Shown here one piece after another: positions 1-12,311 of a DNA stretch of 64,000 bases. The position numbers and the translations under genes were made by a program. Each line of letters opens with the position of its first letter. The first letter of the stretch is position 1. This DNA comes from Ehretia macrophylla (taxonomy: Eukaryota > Streptophyta > Magnoliopsida > Boraginales > Ehretiaceae). The stretch spans positions 97,646,850 through 97,710,849 of the forward strand of contig CM075770.1 of NCBI GenBank assembly GCA_037974665.1. Direction: 5' to 3'. Below the pieces are notes generated by a model, which saw nothing but the letters and a program-made list of their open reading frames with translations, made no database searches and had not been told where the DNA came from.

Positions 1-1
1 A

Positions 2-2041
2 CAGGCGATTCAAAATAAAACTCCAATTGAAGCATAGAGTGGACGGAAGCCGTCAGTGCAACATCTAAGAGTTTTCAGAAGCATTTGCTATGTGCATATT
101 CCGAAAGAAAAAAGACAAACTAGAGAAGAAGATAGAAAAAGGCATATTCCTCGACTACAGCTCTCAATCTGAAGGATATCGAATTTACAACCTCAAAACC
201 AAAAAGTTAATCGTTAGTTGCGACGTTGAGTTCGATGAAAATGCAACATGGAACTGGGAGGAAAAAAAAGTTGAAAAGCAAAATATCATGGTACCAAGAC
301 TACGAAGCTCCAACGAAGTCCGCGAAGAAGAAGAAACAGAAGGATCACAAACTCCACGAACAGCTTTACAACTGTCAAGCCCGAGGACACCATCATCATC
401 ATCCTCAAGTGAAGAGGAATCATCTCCAGACTCGCCACCAAGAAAAATAAGACCACTCAGAGAGATCTACGAGACATGCAATTTCATGACGATGGAGCCA
501 GAAAACTTTGAAGTTGGCATCAAACAAAAAGAATGGGTAAAAGCCATGGAGGAAGAAATCAAGATGATCGAGAAGAATGAAACATGGGAGTTGGTGGATC
601 TGTCAAGCAACAAAGAAGTCATCGGAGTTAAGTGGGTCTACAAGACAAAGCTTAACCCAGATGGCTCAATTCAAAAGCATAAAGCAAGACTGGTTGCTAA
701 AGGTTATTCGCAACTACCAGGAATTGACTACAACGAGACCTTTGCTCCAGTCACTCGCTTGGACACTATAAGGGCTCTCATTGCACTAGCAGCCTAAAAG
801 ATATGGAAGATCTATCAACTGGATGTCAAGTCAGCCTTCCTCAACGGCTACCTTGAAGAAGAAATATACGTAGAGCAACCTCAAGGGTTTGTGGCAAAAG
901 GATGAGAAGACAAAGTTCTAAGACTAAAAAAGGCGCTCTATGGATTAAAGCAAGCTCCGCGAGCGTGGTATAGTCGAATCGATAACTACTTCATTAGTCA
1001 AGGATTCAGAAGAAGTGAAAGTGAACCAACACTCTACATCAAGACCCAAGGTAATGACAATAGACTCATTGTTTCTCTATACGTCGATGATCTTATCTAC
1101 ACAGGAAATAATGAAGAAATGATCAAGGAGTTCAAAGAAGATATGATGAAGACTTTTGAGATGACTGACCTTGGATTGATGCACTACTTTCTCGGCATTG
1201 AGGTAAGTCAAGAAGAAAAAGGAATATTTATCTCACAAAGGAAGTACACAGAGACTTTATTGAAAAAGTTCAAGATGCATGGTTGCAAGTCTGTTGCTAC
1301 TCCTCTAGTCACTAATGAAAACTAAGTAAAGAAGACGGCACACCAAAGGCAGACGCTTCAACATATAGAAGCCTCATTGGAAGTCTACTATATCTCACTA
1401 CTATAAGACCAGACATCATGTATGCCACCAGTCTACTATCAAGATTCGTGCAATGCCCAAGTCAAGTCCACTACGGAGCTGCAAAGAGAATACTACGATA
1501 TCTTCAAGGAACAAAAGACTATGGGATCTGGTACGAGCTGAAGACTGACTCAAGGTTGATTGGCTATACCGATAGTGACTGGATCGGATCAATAGATGAC
1601 ATAAAGAGTACCTCAGGCTATACATTTTCACTCGGCTCTGGAATATTCTCATAGGCATCAAAAAAGCAAGACTCAGTGGCACAATCATCAGTAGAGGCAG
1701 AATATATAGCAGCAGCACTAACTACAAGTCAAGCTATATGGTTAAGATGCATACTAAAAGATATGGGTGAGCAGCAAGAAATATCAACAAAGATCTATTG
1801 TGATAACAAGTCTGCGATAGCAATGGCGAAGAATCCTGTTTACCATAGCAGAACAAAACACATTGCTATCAAGTACCATTTTCTACGGGAGGCAACAAAT
1901 GAATGACTAATTGAACTCAAGTACATCAAGACGGAGGAACAACTTTCAAATATTTTCACGAAGGCGCTTCCACGGCCAAAGTTCGAGATACTAATAGGAA
2001 TGCTTGGAGTTACACAAATGAGCATTAAGGGGGAGTGTTAA
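2..2041 (+). pseudogene. Ty1/Copia pol remnant (integrase end, reverse transcriptase, RNase H)
   Basis: This is the C-terminal part of a Copia polyprotein that makes and integrates element cDNA; its 5' part lies outside the window. Read across frames it holds the integrase tail (KTPIEA then SGRKPSVQHLRVF), the reverse transcriptase ([47 protein letters not shown], the active site YVDDLIYTGNN) and RNase H ([39 protein letters not shown]). It ends with MSIKGEC and a stop at 2039-2041. It is broken: in-frame stops near 35, 795, 903, 1652 and 1903, and frameshifts near 110 and 1320. Two of the stops (near 35 and 1652) replace a tryptophan expected in the family. The polypurine tract and 3' LTR follow directly. 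Family assignment is firm; lineage (Ale/Retrofit-like) is a guess. Confidence 0.93.
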
Positions 2042-2064
2042 ATTCCAATGGTAAATGCTCATTT
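2016..2064 (+). repeat. Inverted repeat around polypurine tract and LTR start
   Basis: Perfect 11-bp arms, AAATGAGCATT (2016-2026) and AATGCTCATTT (2054-2064), enclose the polypurine tract and the first bases of the LTR. The same arrangement occurs in the second Copia element, at 21546-21588 on the other strand. Confidence 0.8.
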
Positions 2065-2437
2065 GGCCCAAGAGAAACTATGCTCAAGAATTATTAACTA
2101 GCCCAATTATGTGATCCAAGCTAAGGCCCATATTCTAGAGATTTCAAGAATAAAAATCTAGAGATTATTATCTAGGATAATTCAAAAAAAATCTAGAAAA
2201 GTAGGATCCTAGATTTTTCCATTAGAGTATCTAGTTGACTTTTAAGAAAAATCTAGAGTACTTTATAGAAATATCTTGTGTCTAGAATTCTCCATCGAGG
2301 ACTATAAATATGAGCTCCTCCACCATTTGTATTCAAGCCAAAAATCAATAACAATCATTTTCCTTCAAAGCCAAGCTCCTCTCCAAATTCTCTAATCAAT
2401 CCTCCATTCTTCAAAGCCAATTCTATCAACTACTACA
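2036..2437 (+). repeat. 3' LTR of the Copia element
   Basis: The LTR begins TGTTAAATTCC right after the polypurine tract AAGGGGGAG (2027-2035). It overlaps the last codons of pol, as is common in small-LTR Copia elements. A TATA box (TATAAATA, 2303-2310) sits about 270 bases in. The right end is placed at ...CTACTACA because plant LTRs end in CA; no 5' LTR is available to confirm it. No target-site duplication can be checked because the 5' end is outside the window. Confidence 0.75.
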
Positions 2438-2463
2438 ATCCCCTCCCTACAAAACCTACAAAG

Positions 2464-3676
2464 GGCAAGATCTCATTAGGAAAGGTGCTCGCTGGACTAT
2501 CGGAAATGGACAGTCTGTTAAAATCTGGCCGGATCGCTGGGTCCCTAATCATAACACGCTACAAGAACCAAACGTTGCACCTGTTCATCTGGTCTCTAAC
2601 CTTATAGACCATAGCTCCAAATCGTGGAATAGAAGTATTGTTTCCTCTGTTTTTGATAGGGACGTCGCATAGAATATCTATTCTATTTCCATCCCTTTCC
2701 TCTCCACCTAGTTGAATCGCGTTAAGCGAAAAATTGCTTCTGATCCTAAGTGCTTGATCTGCCATGAGGTGAAGATGAGAATATTGAGCACCTCATCCTA
2801 AAATGCCCGTGGACTAGATGTTTTTGGTTTGGATCTCCTCTCAATTATGTTGTGGATAAAGATCCAGTTAGGAGGATTGATTGTTGGCTCACGGGTATTA
2901 TCAGCCACTTTTCTAAAGCGGGGCTCCTTGTTGCAGAAATTGGCACCAAGGTGGCGTTTTTCTGTTGGCATATTTGGAAAACTAAAACCAAATTTGTACT
3001 GGAAGGCAAAGATATTAATGTCCAACAAGTTGTGCAACAAGTCAGCTATGATATTGCTGAGTTTCTCTCTGCTTCCTACCAAGCCTGTGACCAAATGTCA
3101 AACGCTCGCAAAGCTCCAACCTATCTTGGACTCGCCCCCGCGGGATACCGTTAAAATCAACGTTGACGCTGCTTATTTGGGTCCGGATAGAGTAGTTGTG
3201 GCAGCTGTCTGCAAGAACTATAATGGTGATTTTATCACTGGTCAGGTGTGGCAAGTTGGTTGCTCATCTGTTGAAGAAGCCTTAGCCATAGCCATTTGGT
3301 ATGCATGCCAAGTTGCGAAGAACCTTACCTTTCCAAGCATCGGCATTGAGAATGATGCAGTTGCGAGCTTCAATGCAATATCACCCTTGCAAACTTCTGT
3401 TAATTGGAAGGCTAGTCGCATTGTGGATGATATTCGCATGTTAGTTGTTGGTAGTCTTTGTATTAGGTTCCAATGTGTTAAAAAATCGGCTAACCGCTGT
3501 ACGGATTGGATTGCTAAATGCTTTGTTAATTAAGAATTTCCCAACGGACTGGTGTTCCAATGTCCCTAGTCAGCTTAGGGAACTTTGTATTGCTAATGCC
3601 CCTCCACTGGGGTTGGATAACTCTTTCCTAATGATATGATTTCCGTTTTATTACCAAAAAAAAAAAAAAAAAAAAA
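2464..3676 (+). pseudogene. 5'-truncated LINE (non-LTR retrotransposon) 3' end with RNase H and poly(A)
   Basis: This is the 3' part of a plant L1-type LINE ORF2. The order matches the family: a segment after the reverse transcriptase (KGARWTIGNGQSVKIWPDRW), a damaged zf-RVT region (CLICHEVK), a linker (CWHIWKTKTKFVLEGKD) and the RNase H-like RVT_3 domain (VKINVDAAYLGPDRVVVAAV, then SSVEEALAIAIWYACQVAK), ending with a stop at 3531-3533. A frameshift near 3100 separates linker and RNase H, and stops occur near 2670 and 2800. A 3' UTR ends in a poly(A) run at 3655-3676. The reverse transcriptase and endonuclease are absent, so this is a dead 5'-truncated copy. The 5' boundary is approximate. 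Confidence 0.88.
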
Positions 3677-4789
3677 CATAACTTATAACCATTGAGCCAC
3701 AACACAGTCCTTACTTATAAAAATTATTGTGCTACAAATATATAATTAAAGCTGATCTTGACTCCAAAAAATTAAAACTTGGACCCAGATCCGAATCCAG
3801 ATTCGGGTCCGAGTTTTAAAACCAAACTCCAAATTTTTTTCCTTCCCTTTTTCCCTTCCTCTCCCACCCCATCCTCCATCTACTATGATTTGCCTCCTGC
3901 TGCCCTCTCGCGAGGAGCATCTGCTACTGCTACTCGCGAGGCTCGCGAGACGAGCAGCAGATGCTCCATGGGAGCCTTGCGGAGGAGTAGCCTACTCCTC
4001 CGCGCTGTGGCAAAGAGTGGAAGGATTTGGGGGTATAATTTGATAATTTTCTATGAAAAGATAATTCATATTATGTATTTGTTTCATAATCCAAGGATCT
4101 CTAAGGAATGAGTTATGGTGCAATCGTTAGAGTCTTAGTTTTCCACTTGATCATTTGGGGCCAAATCTTGTTACTCTTTGTTATGGCATCTTAATGTATT
4201 GTGGTAGATTTGTAAATATGTTTAATTTGGTAGAAAAAATATAATTTTTTTAATTCATTTTACGATTTTATCCTTAATAATTAGTCTATTTTAATAAAAT
4301 AAATGGCAGAATGGTCAAAATGAGACCGAATTGATAGTTGAATGGCCAATAAGATTAAAAATAATTTAATAACCAAAATAAGGGTGAAATAGGATTAAAA
4401 ATAATTTGATAGCGAAAACAAGACTGGAGAAATAATTTAGAGTTCACAGAAATTTTTATCTTATAAAAAACCGGTTCTTTTTTTCTTTTTTTTTGGGGTA
4501 AACGCGTTCTGTTTTTTATTTTGCAGACTAAGACACAGTACACACCATTTTCTTTTCCAATTTGCTCTCCGTTTTGCTTTCAGATTGAGTAATCTCTTGA
4601 CAAAACAAAAAAGATATGTTAATCTAGTTACTCCTTTCTCTACCCAACTCCACACACACACACACACTCCTCTAATAGATACACACCCAAATTTCACCGT
4701 TTATGGAAGCGTGAAGGGAAATGAGCCCCATACTTTAGTATTGTATTGCATTCAAACTCCCAAAGAGACTTTTTGTCCTAAAAATAGCA
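3677..4789. other. Non-coding spacer with GC-rich palindromes and a CA microsatellite
   Basis: I see no gene here. A 110-codon open frame at 3779-4111 comes from a locally GC-rich stretch and has no recognisable domain. Notable are the hairpin-forming block at 3914-4003 (separate entry), an AT-rich stretch at 4200-4480 and a short (CA)9 run at 4651-4668 just before the F-box pseudogene. Confidence 0.6.
3914..4003. repeat. Two adjacent GC-rich inverted repeats
   Basis: The arms GGAGCATCTGCT (3914-3925) and AGCAGATGCTCC (3956-3967) are perfect 12-bp complements. Immediately downstream, GCGGAGGAGTAG (3979-3990) and CTACTCCTCCGC (3992-4003) form a 12-bp stem around one base. TCGCGA palindromes repeat between 3907 and 3948. 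The block is far GC-richer than its surroundings. It could be the remnant of a foldback element. Confidence 0.75.
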
Positions 4790-5369
4790 AAGATGATATG
4801 AGAGTATATGTGAAATTTACAATCTTAGTACTAATTCTTGGAGACAAATTGTCCACGACCATAGCCTGCCAGAGATGTATGAAGATCCTGATTATAGAAT
4901 ACTATTAAATGTATCATTTCCTTGGATTGTCTCTCATGCACAAGAAAATGTTTGCACCCTTTCTTTCGATATGAGCACTGAGGGGTTCCAATACATAGAG
5001 CTTCCCCATAATACTCGCAAGGCTGAATTTGGAATTTGTTGGCGTCTCACGGTGTTAAATGAATCTCTTGCCTTGTTTTCATTCACATTGCTTTGGGATA
5101 GTCCAGAACAACAGTTTGTTGATATATGGATGATTCACGAATATGGCGCAGTAAAATCGTGGGCAAAACAATTCATTGTTGAACCCGTGACTCGATTGCA
5201 CTGGCCTTTTTTGTTGTGGAGGAATACAGCCGTCCTTCTAGAAAAGAGCGAAGGGCGACTGGTCTCGTGTGCCATCGACAACCAACAAATGATTGATCTC
5301 GAAATTCATGGCTTTCGAGGGTCAGTAAAAGTCAGGGTTTACCAAGAGAGTCTAGTCTCTATTAAGTAA
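4790..5369 (+). pseudogene. SLF-like F-box gene fragment (C-terminal F-box-associated domain)
   Basis: This encodes the C-terminal half of an F-box protein paralogous to the intact gene at 15951-17078. The two share the block YNLSTNSWR, the motif FDMSTE followed by Q..ELP, IWMIHEYGAVKSWAKQFI (intact copy IWVMHKYGIAESWRKQFI), GRLVSCA and the C-terminus VYQESLVSIK (intact copy VYQDSLISIK). A small deletion near 4818 shifts the frame relative to the intact copy, so DDMRVY and EIYNLSTNSW lie in different frames. The N-terminal F-box and about half of the protein are missing; the DNA upstream is unrelated. The 3' flank (5370-5520) also resembles the 3' flank of the intact gene, so the duplication extended past the stop codon. 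It is almost surely non-functional. Confidence 0.88.
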
Positions 5370-7760
5370 AAGATGGTCTCATTGAAGCAAATAAGGGTGA
5401 GTTTACTAAAGTTTCTGTTTTCAACTACTAAAAGATCGTTTAAACCGACTTATAATTGATGTCAGTTTCTGCTTTTAGACTTACTTTAACTTTCGTTAAA
5501 CTGATCACAGATTTTGTTTACCTGAATCACATTGATTTCTAACATGTTTGTTTGTCTATTGTCTTGATGCTTTTAAAATATTTTAATGTACCTAAATTAT
5601 CTATCGATCTAGCCATGAGCAGGTTGAAGAGAGTTCTAACAGGCCTTGGAAGACCGAACCCATGTATGTGGCACAACTAACACATCAGAAGTAATTCCAG
5701 AATATTTTGGTCTATTGGAATATCTAATCTTAAAACATACGTGACAGAAATTGAACTATGGGCAACAACAATCTAGTACCTACCGGCCTGTATCTACAAG
5801 TGGTATTTGCTATAGTTATAGTGCTTGTTGAGTTGCTGTTCTTGAGATTTTATTAATTGGAAATATTCAAGTGGTTCCTGATTCTCATCTAATGTGTTCA
5901 AAATCTGTTCTTGCAGCTTCTAATCTGCAACTATGTATAACAAATATGGTTCAAGCCTCTTTTATTTGTCATACAAGTGTGTAGAAGAAAACTTCAGCTC
6001 AAATATCGAGATATGGAGTGGTGGATGAATCACAGACAAATACCATCTAATTCAAGACAAAGGGTCGGTTAATATGATGGGAAATGGTAGAAGGTTTAGA
6101 TGAAATAGAGTTGATCAAAGGCTAGTTTGATGGACTACGACTGGAAATTAAATCAAGAATTATCTATGTTTAGACCGGATAAAAAAGGTGGGCAATTAAT
6201 GTTTCTTCTGGCTATAGGTTGTTTGGAGAAACCGTACATATAAGCAAAATGCTTTGAGATTATATTTATTTACTTGTAGAATCACCTTCCGTTTCTAGAT
6301 CAGCTTCCACCTTTTGTAATATTCACTTGTAGTGAACCAGTGGAAGCCTTTTAGACTTTATGCAAATGATCTAAGGTTCATAGCATATTACTTTTTGCAC
6401 AAGGCTGATGATTATGAAAAATCGTTTGTAGTAGAATACTTCAACATGTTGTTTATGTAAGAATTTCAATTTTCGAGAAATATCATGATCATCCATACCT
6501 AATCGATCTATGTTAAACCGGGACTAATTGGTGTTCTTAATGTTTTCATGAATCTAAGTGGTTAGTTCCAGATGACAGCCAACATCTGCATTGCTTTGCA
6601 CTTTCAAGATGTTGAACTTGCAATTCTTACTGATCCTTAGAAAATCCCATAAGATGTGTTTTCTTATTCCTCATAATGTGGTTTCTTTACGGATCACTAG
6701 TCGTTCACTACATTCAATAGTCATCGTCACAATATGCAATATTTTTGTATACACATGTCTTCGTTGTTATGTGCTGACATGTATTCTGAAGAGATTATGA
6801 TTTGTCAATATTCAGTCTTTTCCAACTGAATTTTTTTTTTTAATATAACTCGTTCTTTTTAGACTTGCATCTTTTGCTAAAATTCCACTCGAATTCAAAA
6901 GGTCAAAGAGAGCATATGTGCCAACTATTGTGATTGTTACTTTTGTCAAAGATTTTGTGTCTAGAGATGGTAATGAAGTAGAGTTTTGCGGGTACCTGTC
7001 TCACTTTTGTCCCAAATGGGGGGACTATTAGGTTATGGGACAAGGTGGAGCATGGGGCTTAACTTTCATTCTTTGCATGTGGGTGTGACAGGGTGTGGGG
7101 ATAGGCATTGATGTATTTATGTTTTAGAGGGAAATTGGATACATTTTTTAAAGTGTTTTGTACTTACTTGATTTCATTTATTACTTATTTGTAGCATTTG
7201 TTGATAAACTGACTTTATTATTTTTAATGCTTTAAATAATTAATTAATGTATATTTCTATTATTTAGGTCATGCTCGTTGAGAAAATGTGCAATTCGTGA
7301 TGAAGAGTGAGGCCCGAAAAAAAGATTGAAGCAAAAGATAAGGTGAAGAGATTCCAAAAGAACAACAAAGAAAAAAAAAAAAAGGTACATGGCCAATCAT
7401 TAGGCCGTTATGGCCTAATTATTAGTCATGTCCTTTGTTAATATGATTCAATTTTACAATAACAAAGCCAACCAGCCATTTCACCTAAGGAAATGGCTTT
7501 TATACGGAAATCGCATGTGTGTGAGGCTCACTTTTTATATTAGAGGCAGGCTTTCGTATAGAAGCCTATCTTTTTACCAAATTGATACCACTCACTACCG
7601 CACCAATAATTCACGCCGTACCGAACCAACATCCATGAGTATTCAATGATACACCAAAACATGAACCAACACCATTCTTTTCTTTTTACACCAACCAAAC
7701 ACACGGTCCCTCACAAATTCATTTCACCTCACACGCGTTCCATTAACCTACACAATTCAC
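5370..7760. other. Non-coding region; 3' flank of F-box pseudogene, then unassigned DNA
   Basis: No supported gene. Bases 5380-5520 match the 3' flank of the intact F-box gene (17077-17190) in word order (TTTCAACTACTAAA versus TTTCAACTGCTGAAA, then GTCAGTTTCTGCTTTT versus GTTAGTCTCTGCTTTT). Later there is a poly(A) run near 7369-7383 and a small perfect hairpin ATTAGGCC-GTTAT-GGCCTAAT (7399-7419). Open frames at 6591 and 7428 are short and show no domain. Confidence 0.6.
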
Positions 7761-10700
7761 ACATTCAACTTCACTGAGCGAATTTGTTCTAATGGCAGAT
7801 TCTCGGTCTCGAGTGCTTGGGAATGTATCAGAGGCCCCGCTGTTGAGTGGCACGATGTTGTCTGGGGTAAATTCTCTATTCATAAGTGTAGCTTCATTGC
7901 TTGGATGACAATTCTTGATAGACTTCCTGTTAAGACAAGGCTTCTTGAATGGGGTGCCATTGAGGACAGTATCTGTGATACCCGAGACATCTATCATTCT
8001 TACAATTAACTGTTGCATGTCTATTTGTGCATTTTAATGTGCATTTATTTACTTTTGTTAATAGTTGCTATTCTTCATAAATTTTTACTGTCTAATTTCT
8101 CTGAATTAGCATTTTTCTTGTAGTATATTACCTATTTGAGGAATGAGGGAAATGAACATTTGAGCAATTCGTGTTAGGAAAGCTCGTTTAGAAAATAGTT
8201 TACAGTTTGAGTGAATAGTGAAACATAGTCTAACATTGATTTTGAGCTAGCTAATATTAAATTTGGACTAGTTGACATTCGATTGAGTTTTAGGCTAGTT
8301 TTATTATTAGTCTTGCAAAAATAGTGATCAAAATACTTTGTATACTTAGCATATATACCAAATGGACTTCAATTAAACACATAACACTCAAAACAAAAGC
8401 ATTAATTCCCTCCATGTCCTAGCTCCACTCGACGGCTCACCTAGAGAGGAAAAGGAAAATTTTCTTCATCAAATCTTGATTTTAAGCTTAGCCAAGCCAT
8501 TTTCTAGTGGATTCAAGTATTTGCAAGCCTATTCCTAGCTCCTACACGCATTTGGTGAGGGATTTGCATGTATTTTTGCATTTCTAGAATTGTTGTCAAA
8601 ACTTTAAATTCTTAGATTTGCTTATATATGTATATATTGTGTTAAATTCCTTGCAAAGAGTGTTCTACATGTCTTATGGACTAGTTTTATGGAGCTTATT
8701 GCTTTGGTTATGGTAATTTTGCAAAGGGGTAATTGAGGAAGATAATGAATAGTATAATTTTTAGGGTCTCGATAAAACGTGCCTTGTAGATTGATTCAAT
8801 GCTATAATTAGATGCTATAGATGATAATTAATATAAATTAATGGTTGTGTGATGCTAGATTGCTCGAACCTTGACTAAATGCGAAAATTAGCAAAGTTTA
8901 AAAAGGGGCTTCGTATGAAAAGTAAATTCGGGTACAAATTGAAGTTAATTTGGGGTTCTACTAGCCACGAAAGTACCAAAACACTTTTGGTGCTTTCGTT
9001 GCATTGAATTGAGGGGCGGATTGGATAGCTATAGTTCAAAGCACCATCGGGGCCTTCCGGAGCTTTTGTGACAAAAGCGGATTTCTAAGGCTTGGAGAGG
9101 TGTCTTTTGATGGTATTAGTGATATGGAATAGTGAGTTTGTGTAGATTTTGCTTCATGTTTCATTTAGAACACAAAACATGTTTGTAGACAAAAGGGTTA
9201 TGTGCTTAAGTCTTGTTTATTGTTGGAATAGCTTGTGAACTTGTTTAACTTGTTATTCTAATGTCTATTGAATAGCTTATATATTGAAATTCATGTTTGA
9301 GGGCAACCTACTTTGTTGACCCTCATTTATGTGTTTATCGGCTTTTGTTGTTGTATTGCATTATTGTGCTCTCTATGATTTCCTATGAATGGTTGGGCAA
9401 CCTCATCGTCGCGGTGGATGCGATGGTCTCGCTAGGCGATATCGGGCTCCAGTGTTAGTTGTCTTAGCTCCGTCTGCTATTCCCTCACTCGCCTAGTCCG
9501 GAGATTGCCAAGAGGTGTTGGGTCATAGGATTGGGTACATCCGGAGTACCCATTAGTGTTTGGGATACCGGCATATTGTGGTTCGTGGTTCAAGGATCAT
9601 GGATCGTGGTAGGTGGTTCGAGGGTTAGAGTGATAAAGGTCAATGATCGTTCATTTTTAAATGTGTGGTCAGCTAATGATTATTCGATATTTCTATTGTT
9701 TAAATGCTTTACTTGTGTTAACTATTGCATTGCACACCCCAGTTGACTGTATCCCATCCTTCACTGAGCAATTATGGTTGCTCATACCTCATTTTAACAT
9801 ATTTCAGGAGGTGCTGAGATAGACCCCCAGCTTATAGCTGTAGCGGGAGGAGAGAAGGAGATACAGTTGGAGGAGTTACCTTTATTGCCGTGTTGCCGTG
9901 TTGCCGTGTGCTTGTTGCTAAAGGTTGGAGTGTTTGTTGCAAAACTGTGTGAAGACTTTATTTGTAGCGTATTATGTTTATTTTGAGACCTTTGGGTCTT
10001 GTGTATTATGTGATGCCTTGAGTGGATGTAACTAAAGTTAGGAGGCTTTATATGTTTAGTAGCGTAGTTGGATTGTAATAACTTAGAAACTTTACTTTAT
10101 TTTGAATGTTGCATGCTTGTGTGATTAATGAAAACTAGTTGGTTGTTTGGCTTTAATTTATAAGGAAGTTTAATTGGAAATGTTAGAGTGATATGCGAAG
10201 CGGATGAAAAAGATAAGATTTCAATGGTTTTGGCCTTGCATGCTTGTGTGTTGTAATGTCTTGTCTTGCTTAAGGTTCAGATGGCCTTAAAGTTGTGGAG
10301 TTGGAGTTGGAGAAGGTTGTGGATTGTGTTTGTGGCATTATTTTCTATTTACAGGTATCCAGTTAGTCCACAGTACAGAGGAGACTCTATCTGTTTGTCG
10401 GGTTCAGACTTAACATTTTAGTGTAGGGTTGGGTCGGGGCGTGACAGTATATGTGTTATCTGTGGTTTGGCTAATGAGGATAGGCATCATATGTTCTTTC
10501 AATGTGGAATGAGCAAGCGAGTTTGGGATCACGGATTACAACTTGCTCTCATTTCTCAAAATATGCCATCGTGGGATGGGATTGGTGAATGGACTAGGAG
10601 GTCCTGTAAGGGGAATGATCTTCAAGCTTTGATCATTAGACTCTTATTCTGTACTACAATGTACTCCATTTGAAGGGAACTCAATAATAGACTTCATAGT

Positions 10701-10947
10701 CAACAGTTTGATTCTGAAAAGCACGTCAAAAATGAAATTGTTAATCTGGTTCAGTTGAAGGTTTGTGGAGGAAAAAAATTTAGACGTAATTTGGTTAACA
10801 ATGAACTTTGCATGAACTAGGATTCGGGGATATCTATTTGTAATCTTTTTAATTTGGTTGTTTTTGTGTGGATTTTGTACTTGAGATTTTGAGTTTGATA
10901 TCAATGAAACACTTTGTTTAATTAGCAAAAAAAAAAAAAAAAAAAAA
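7761..10947 (+). pseudogene. Second LINE fragment (zf-RVT region to poly(A)), split by a solo LTR
   Basis: Bases 7787-7973 read SNGRFSVSSAWECIRG, then VVWGKFSIHKCSFIAWMTI and DRLPVKTRLLEWGAI. After the inserted LTR (7974-10446) the same frame resumes at 10447 with VICGLANEDRHHMFFQCGM and SKRVWDHGLQLAL. This is the zinc-binding zf-RVT region that follows the reverse transcriptase in plant LINEs (pattern CxxC...H....C). A 3' UTR and a poly(A) run (10926-10947) end the element. It abuts, in opposite orientation, the chromodomain end of the Gypsy element, so the LINE probably inserted into that element. Everything upstream of zf-RVT is absent. The left boundary is approximate. Confidence 0.87.
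7974..10446 (+). mobile_element. Solo LTR of the large Gypsy-type LTR family
   Basis: The 2,473-bp sequence starts TGTGATACCCGAGACATC and ends GGTCGGGGCGTGACA. It is flanked by GTATC (7969-7973) and GTATA (10447-10451), a 5-bp target duplication with one mismatch, and it interrupts the LINE reading frame exactly. No internal domain or second LTR accompanies it, so it is a solo LTR left by LTR-LTR recombination. It shares with the other family members the block GGGTCATAGGATTG...TCCGGAG, a CACTGAG/CTCA stem-loop (9765-9784) and CATATTTCAGG just after it. By its termini it fits Tekay/Del-like chromoviruses; that placement is inferred. Confidence 0.9.
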
Positions 10948-12230
10948 CGGAGCGAACCTCTCGATCCTATCCTTGAATTTCCATAAAGCATCATTCGTTT
11001 CCCAACTGTTTTCACTATCTGGTACACCCTTCCAATTGATTAGGAACTTTATGTGTTAGGTATACCTCTTCTTCGTATAACCCGATCAGCTAATATATCT
11101 TCAACTTCCCTCTCGAACGAAGTTACCACAGCCGTTGGTACTCGTTTGCTCTTGCCTCGACTTGGGTCTTCCTCATTAACACGATATATTTTCAATTGGC
11201 TACCATGGAAGACATTATGAATCTTAAGTTTTGGAGGGAGCTCCAAGCGGTAGGCTACCTTGCCGACTTGATCAATTACCTTAAAGGGTCCTTTATAGCG
11301 CCAAACCAACCCTTAATGTACTGGCGTCAATGTTTTGAACTATTGGGGTATGAGCTTCACCATGACAAGATCACCTTGATTGTATTCTATGGCTTATCTC
11401 TTCAAGTCAGCCCATTTCTTCATCTTCTTAGCAGCCTTCTCCAAAGTTACCCGTGTCATATCACGCTCCTCTTGCATCTCCTTACCAAATTTATAGGCAC
11501 TCGGGTTGTTACCTGTGTACCCTGTGGCCACCATGGTCAGGGTCAATGGTTGTCTCCCTGTGGCAACTTCAAAAGGACTTTGGCCTGTGGACTCACTCCA
11601 TTGCAAGTTATATGAGAATTAGGCCACGTCTAAGTGTTGGACCCAATCCCTTTGGTTGGCACTCATATAATGTCGCAAGTAAAGCTCCAATAGTGCATTC
11701 ACCCATTTCGTTTGGTCATTCGTCTGTGCGTAAAAATTGGTAGAGAATGCAAGCTCCGACCTAAGAAACTTGAACAATTCTATTCAAAATTTCCCTATAA
11801 ATCATGGGTCACGGTCACTCATGATCGTCTATAGCACACCCCACCATTTCACCACATGTCGTATAAAGAGTTTGGCTGTCTCATCAGCTGTTACATCCGT
11901 AGATGCTGGAATGAATACCCCATATTTTGAGAATCGATCCACCACTACAATGATAATCCCACATTCTTACTTAGGTAAGCAAGTGATGAAGTCCATGGAA
12001 ATGCTCTCAAAAGGATGGTCGGGGATAGGTAGGGGTTGTACCAAACCCGCTGGATGTTGTTGTTCAATCTTGTCTTGTTGGTAAACAAGACAAGTTCTCA
12101 CATATGTTTCTACATCGTCCCTTATCCTCGGCCAGTAATAGGCATCCTCAACCAGAGCTATAATACGGTATATGCCTAGATGTCCGACCCATTTTGAATC
12201 ATGGCACTCATTTAAGATCTCACGTCTCAA
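10948..12230 (-). pseudogene. Ty3/Gypsy chromovirus integrase and chromodomain, degenerate
   Basis: The minus strand encodes the integrase zinc-binding region (CHDSKWVGHLGIYRI, then TCLVYQQDK in which the second cysteine of the expected CxxC is tyrosine), the start of the catalytic core (ISMDFITCLPK, then a frameshifted VDRFSKYGVFIPA and SDRDP) and the segment SESTGQSPFEVATGRQPLTL. The C-terminal GPFKVIDQVGKVAYRLELP block and the chromodomain (ILADRVIRRRGIP, then frameshifted KFLINWKGVPDSENSWE) follow. The chromodomain places it among chromoviruses, whose chromodomain can direct insertion by binding modified histones. Frameshifts and stops occur throughout. The element is cut at 10947 by the LINE, and its 3' LTR was not found. 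Confidence 0.9.
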
Positions 12231-12311
12231 ATTCTCCTATTTTGGTACATATACCCGATCACCCTTGGTCTATAGCAACTCATCCTTCACCCAAAACCTA
12301 CAAGTCTTCCC

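Noticed and set aside
3779-4111. 110-codon open frame in the spacer
   Set aside because: It spans the GC-rich inverted repeats and low-complexity stretches, with no domain or gene structure.
6960-7100. Possible hAT element end (TAGAGATGGTAATGAAG)
   Set aside because: No matching inverted end or 8-bp target duplication was found.
7743-8018. 91-codon minus-strand frame
   Set aside because: It is antisense to the LINE reading frame and crosses the LTR insertion boundary.
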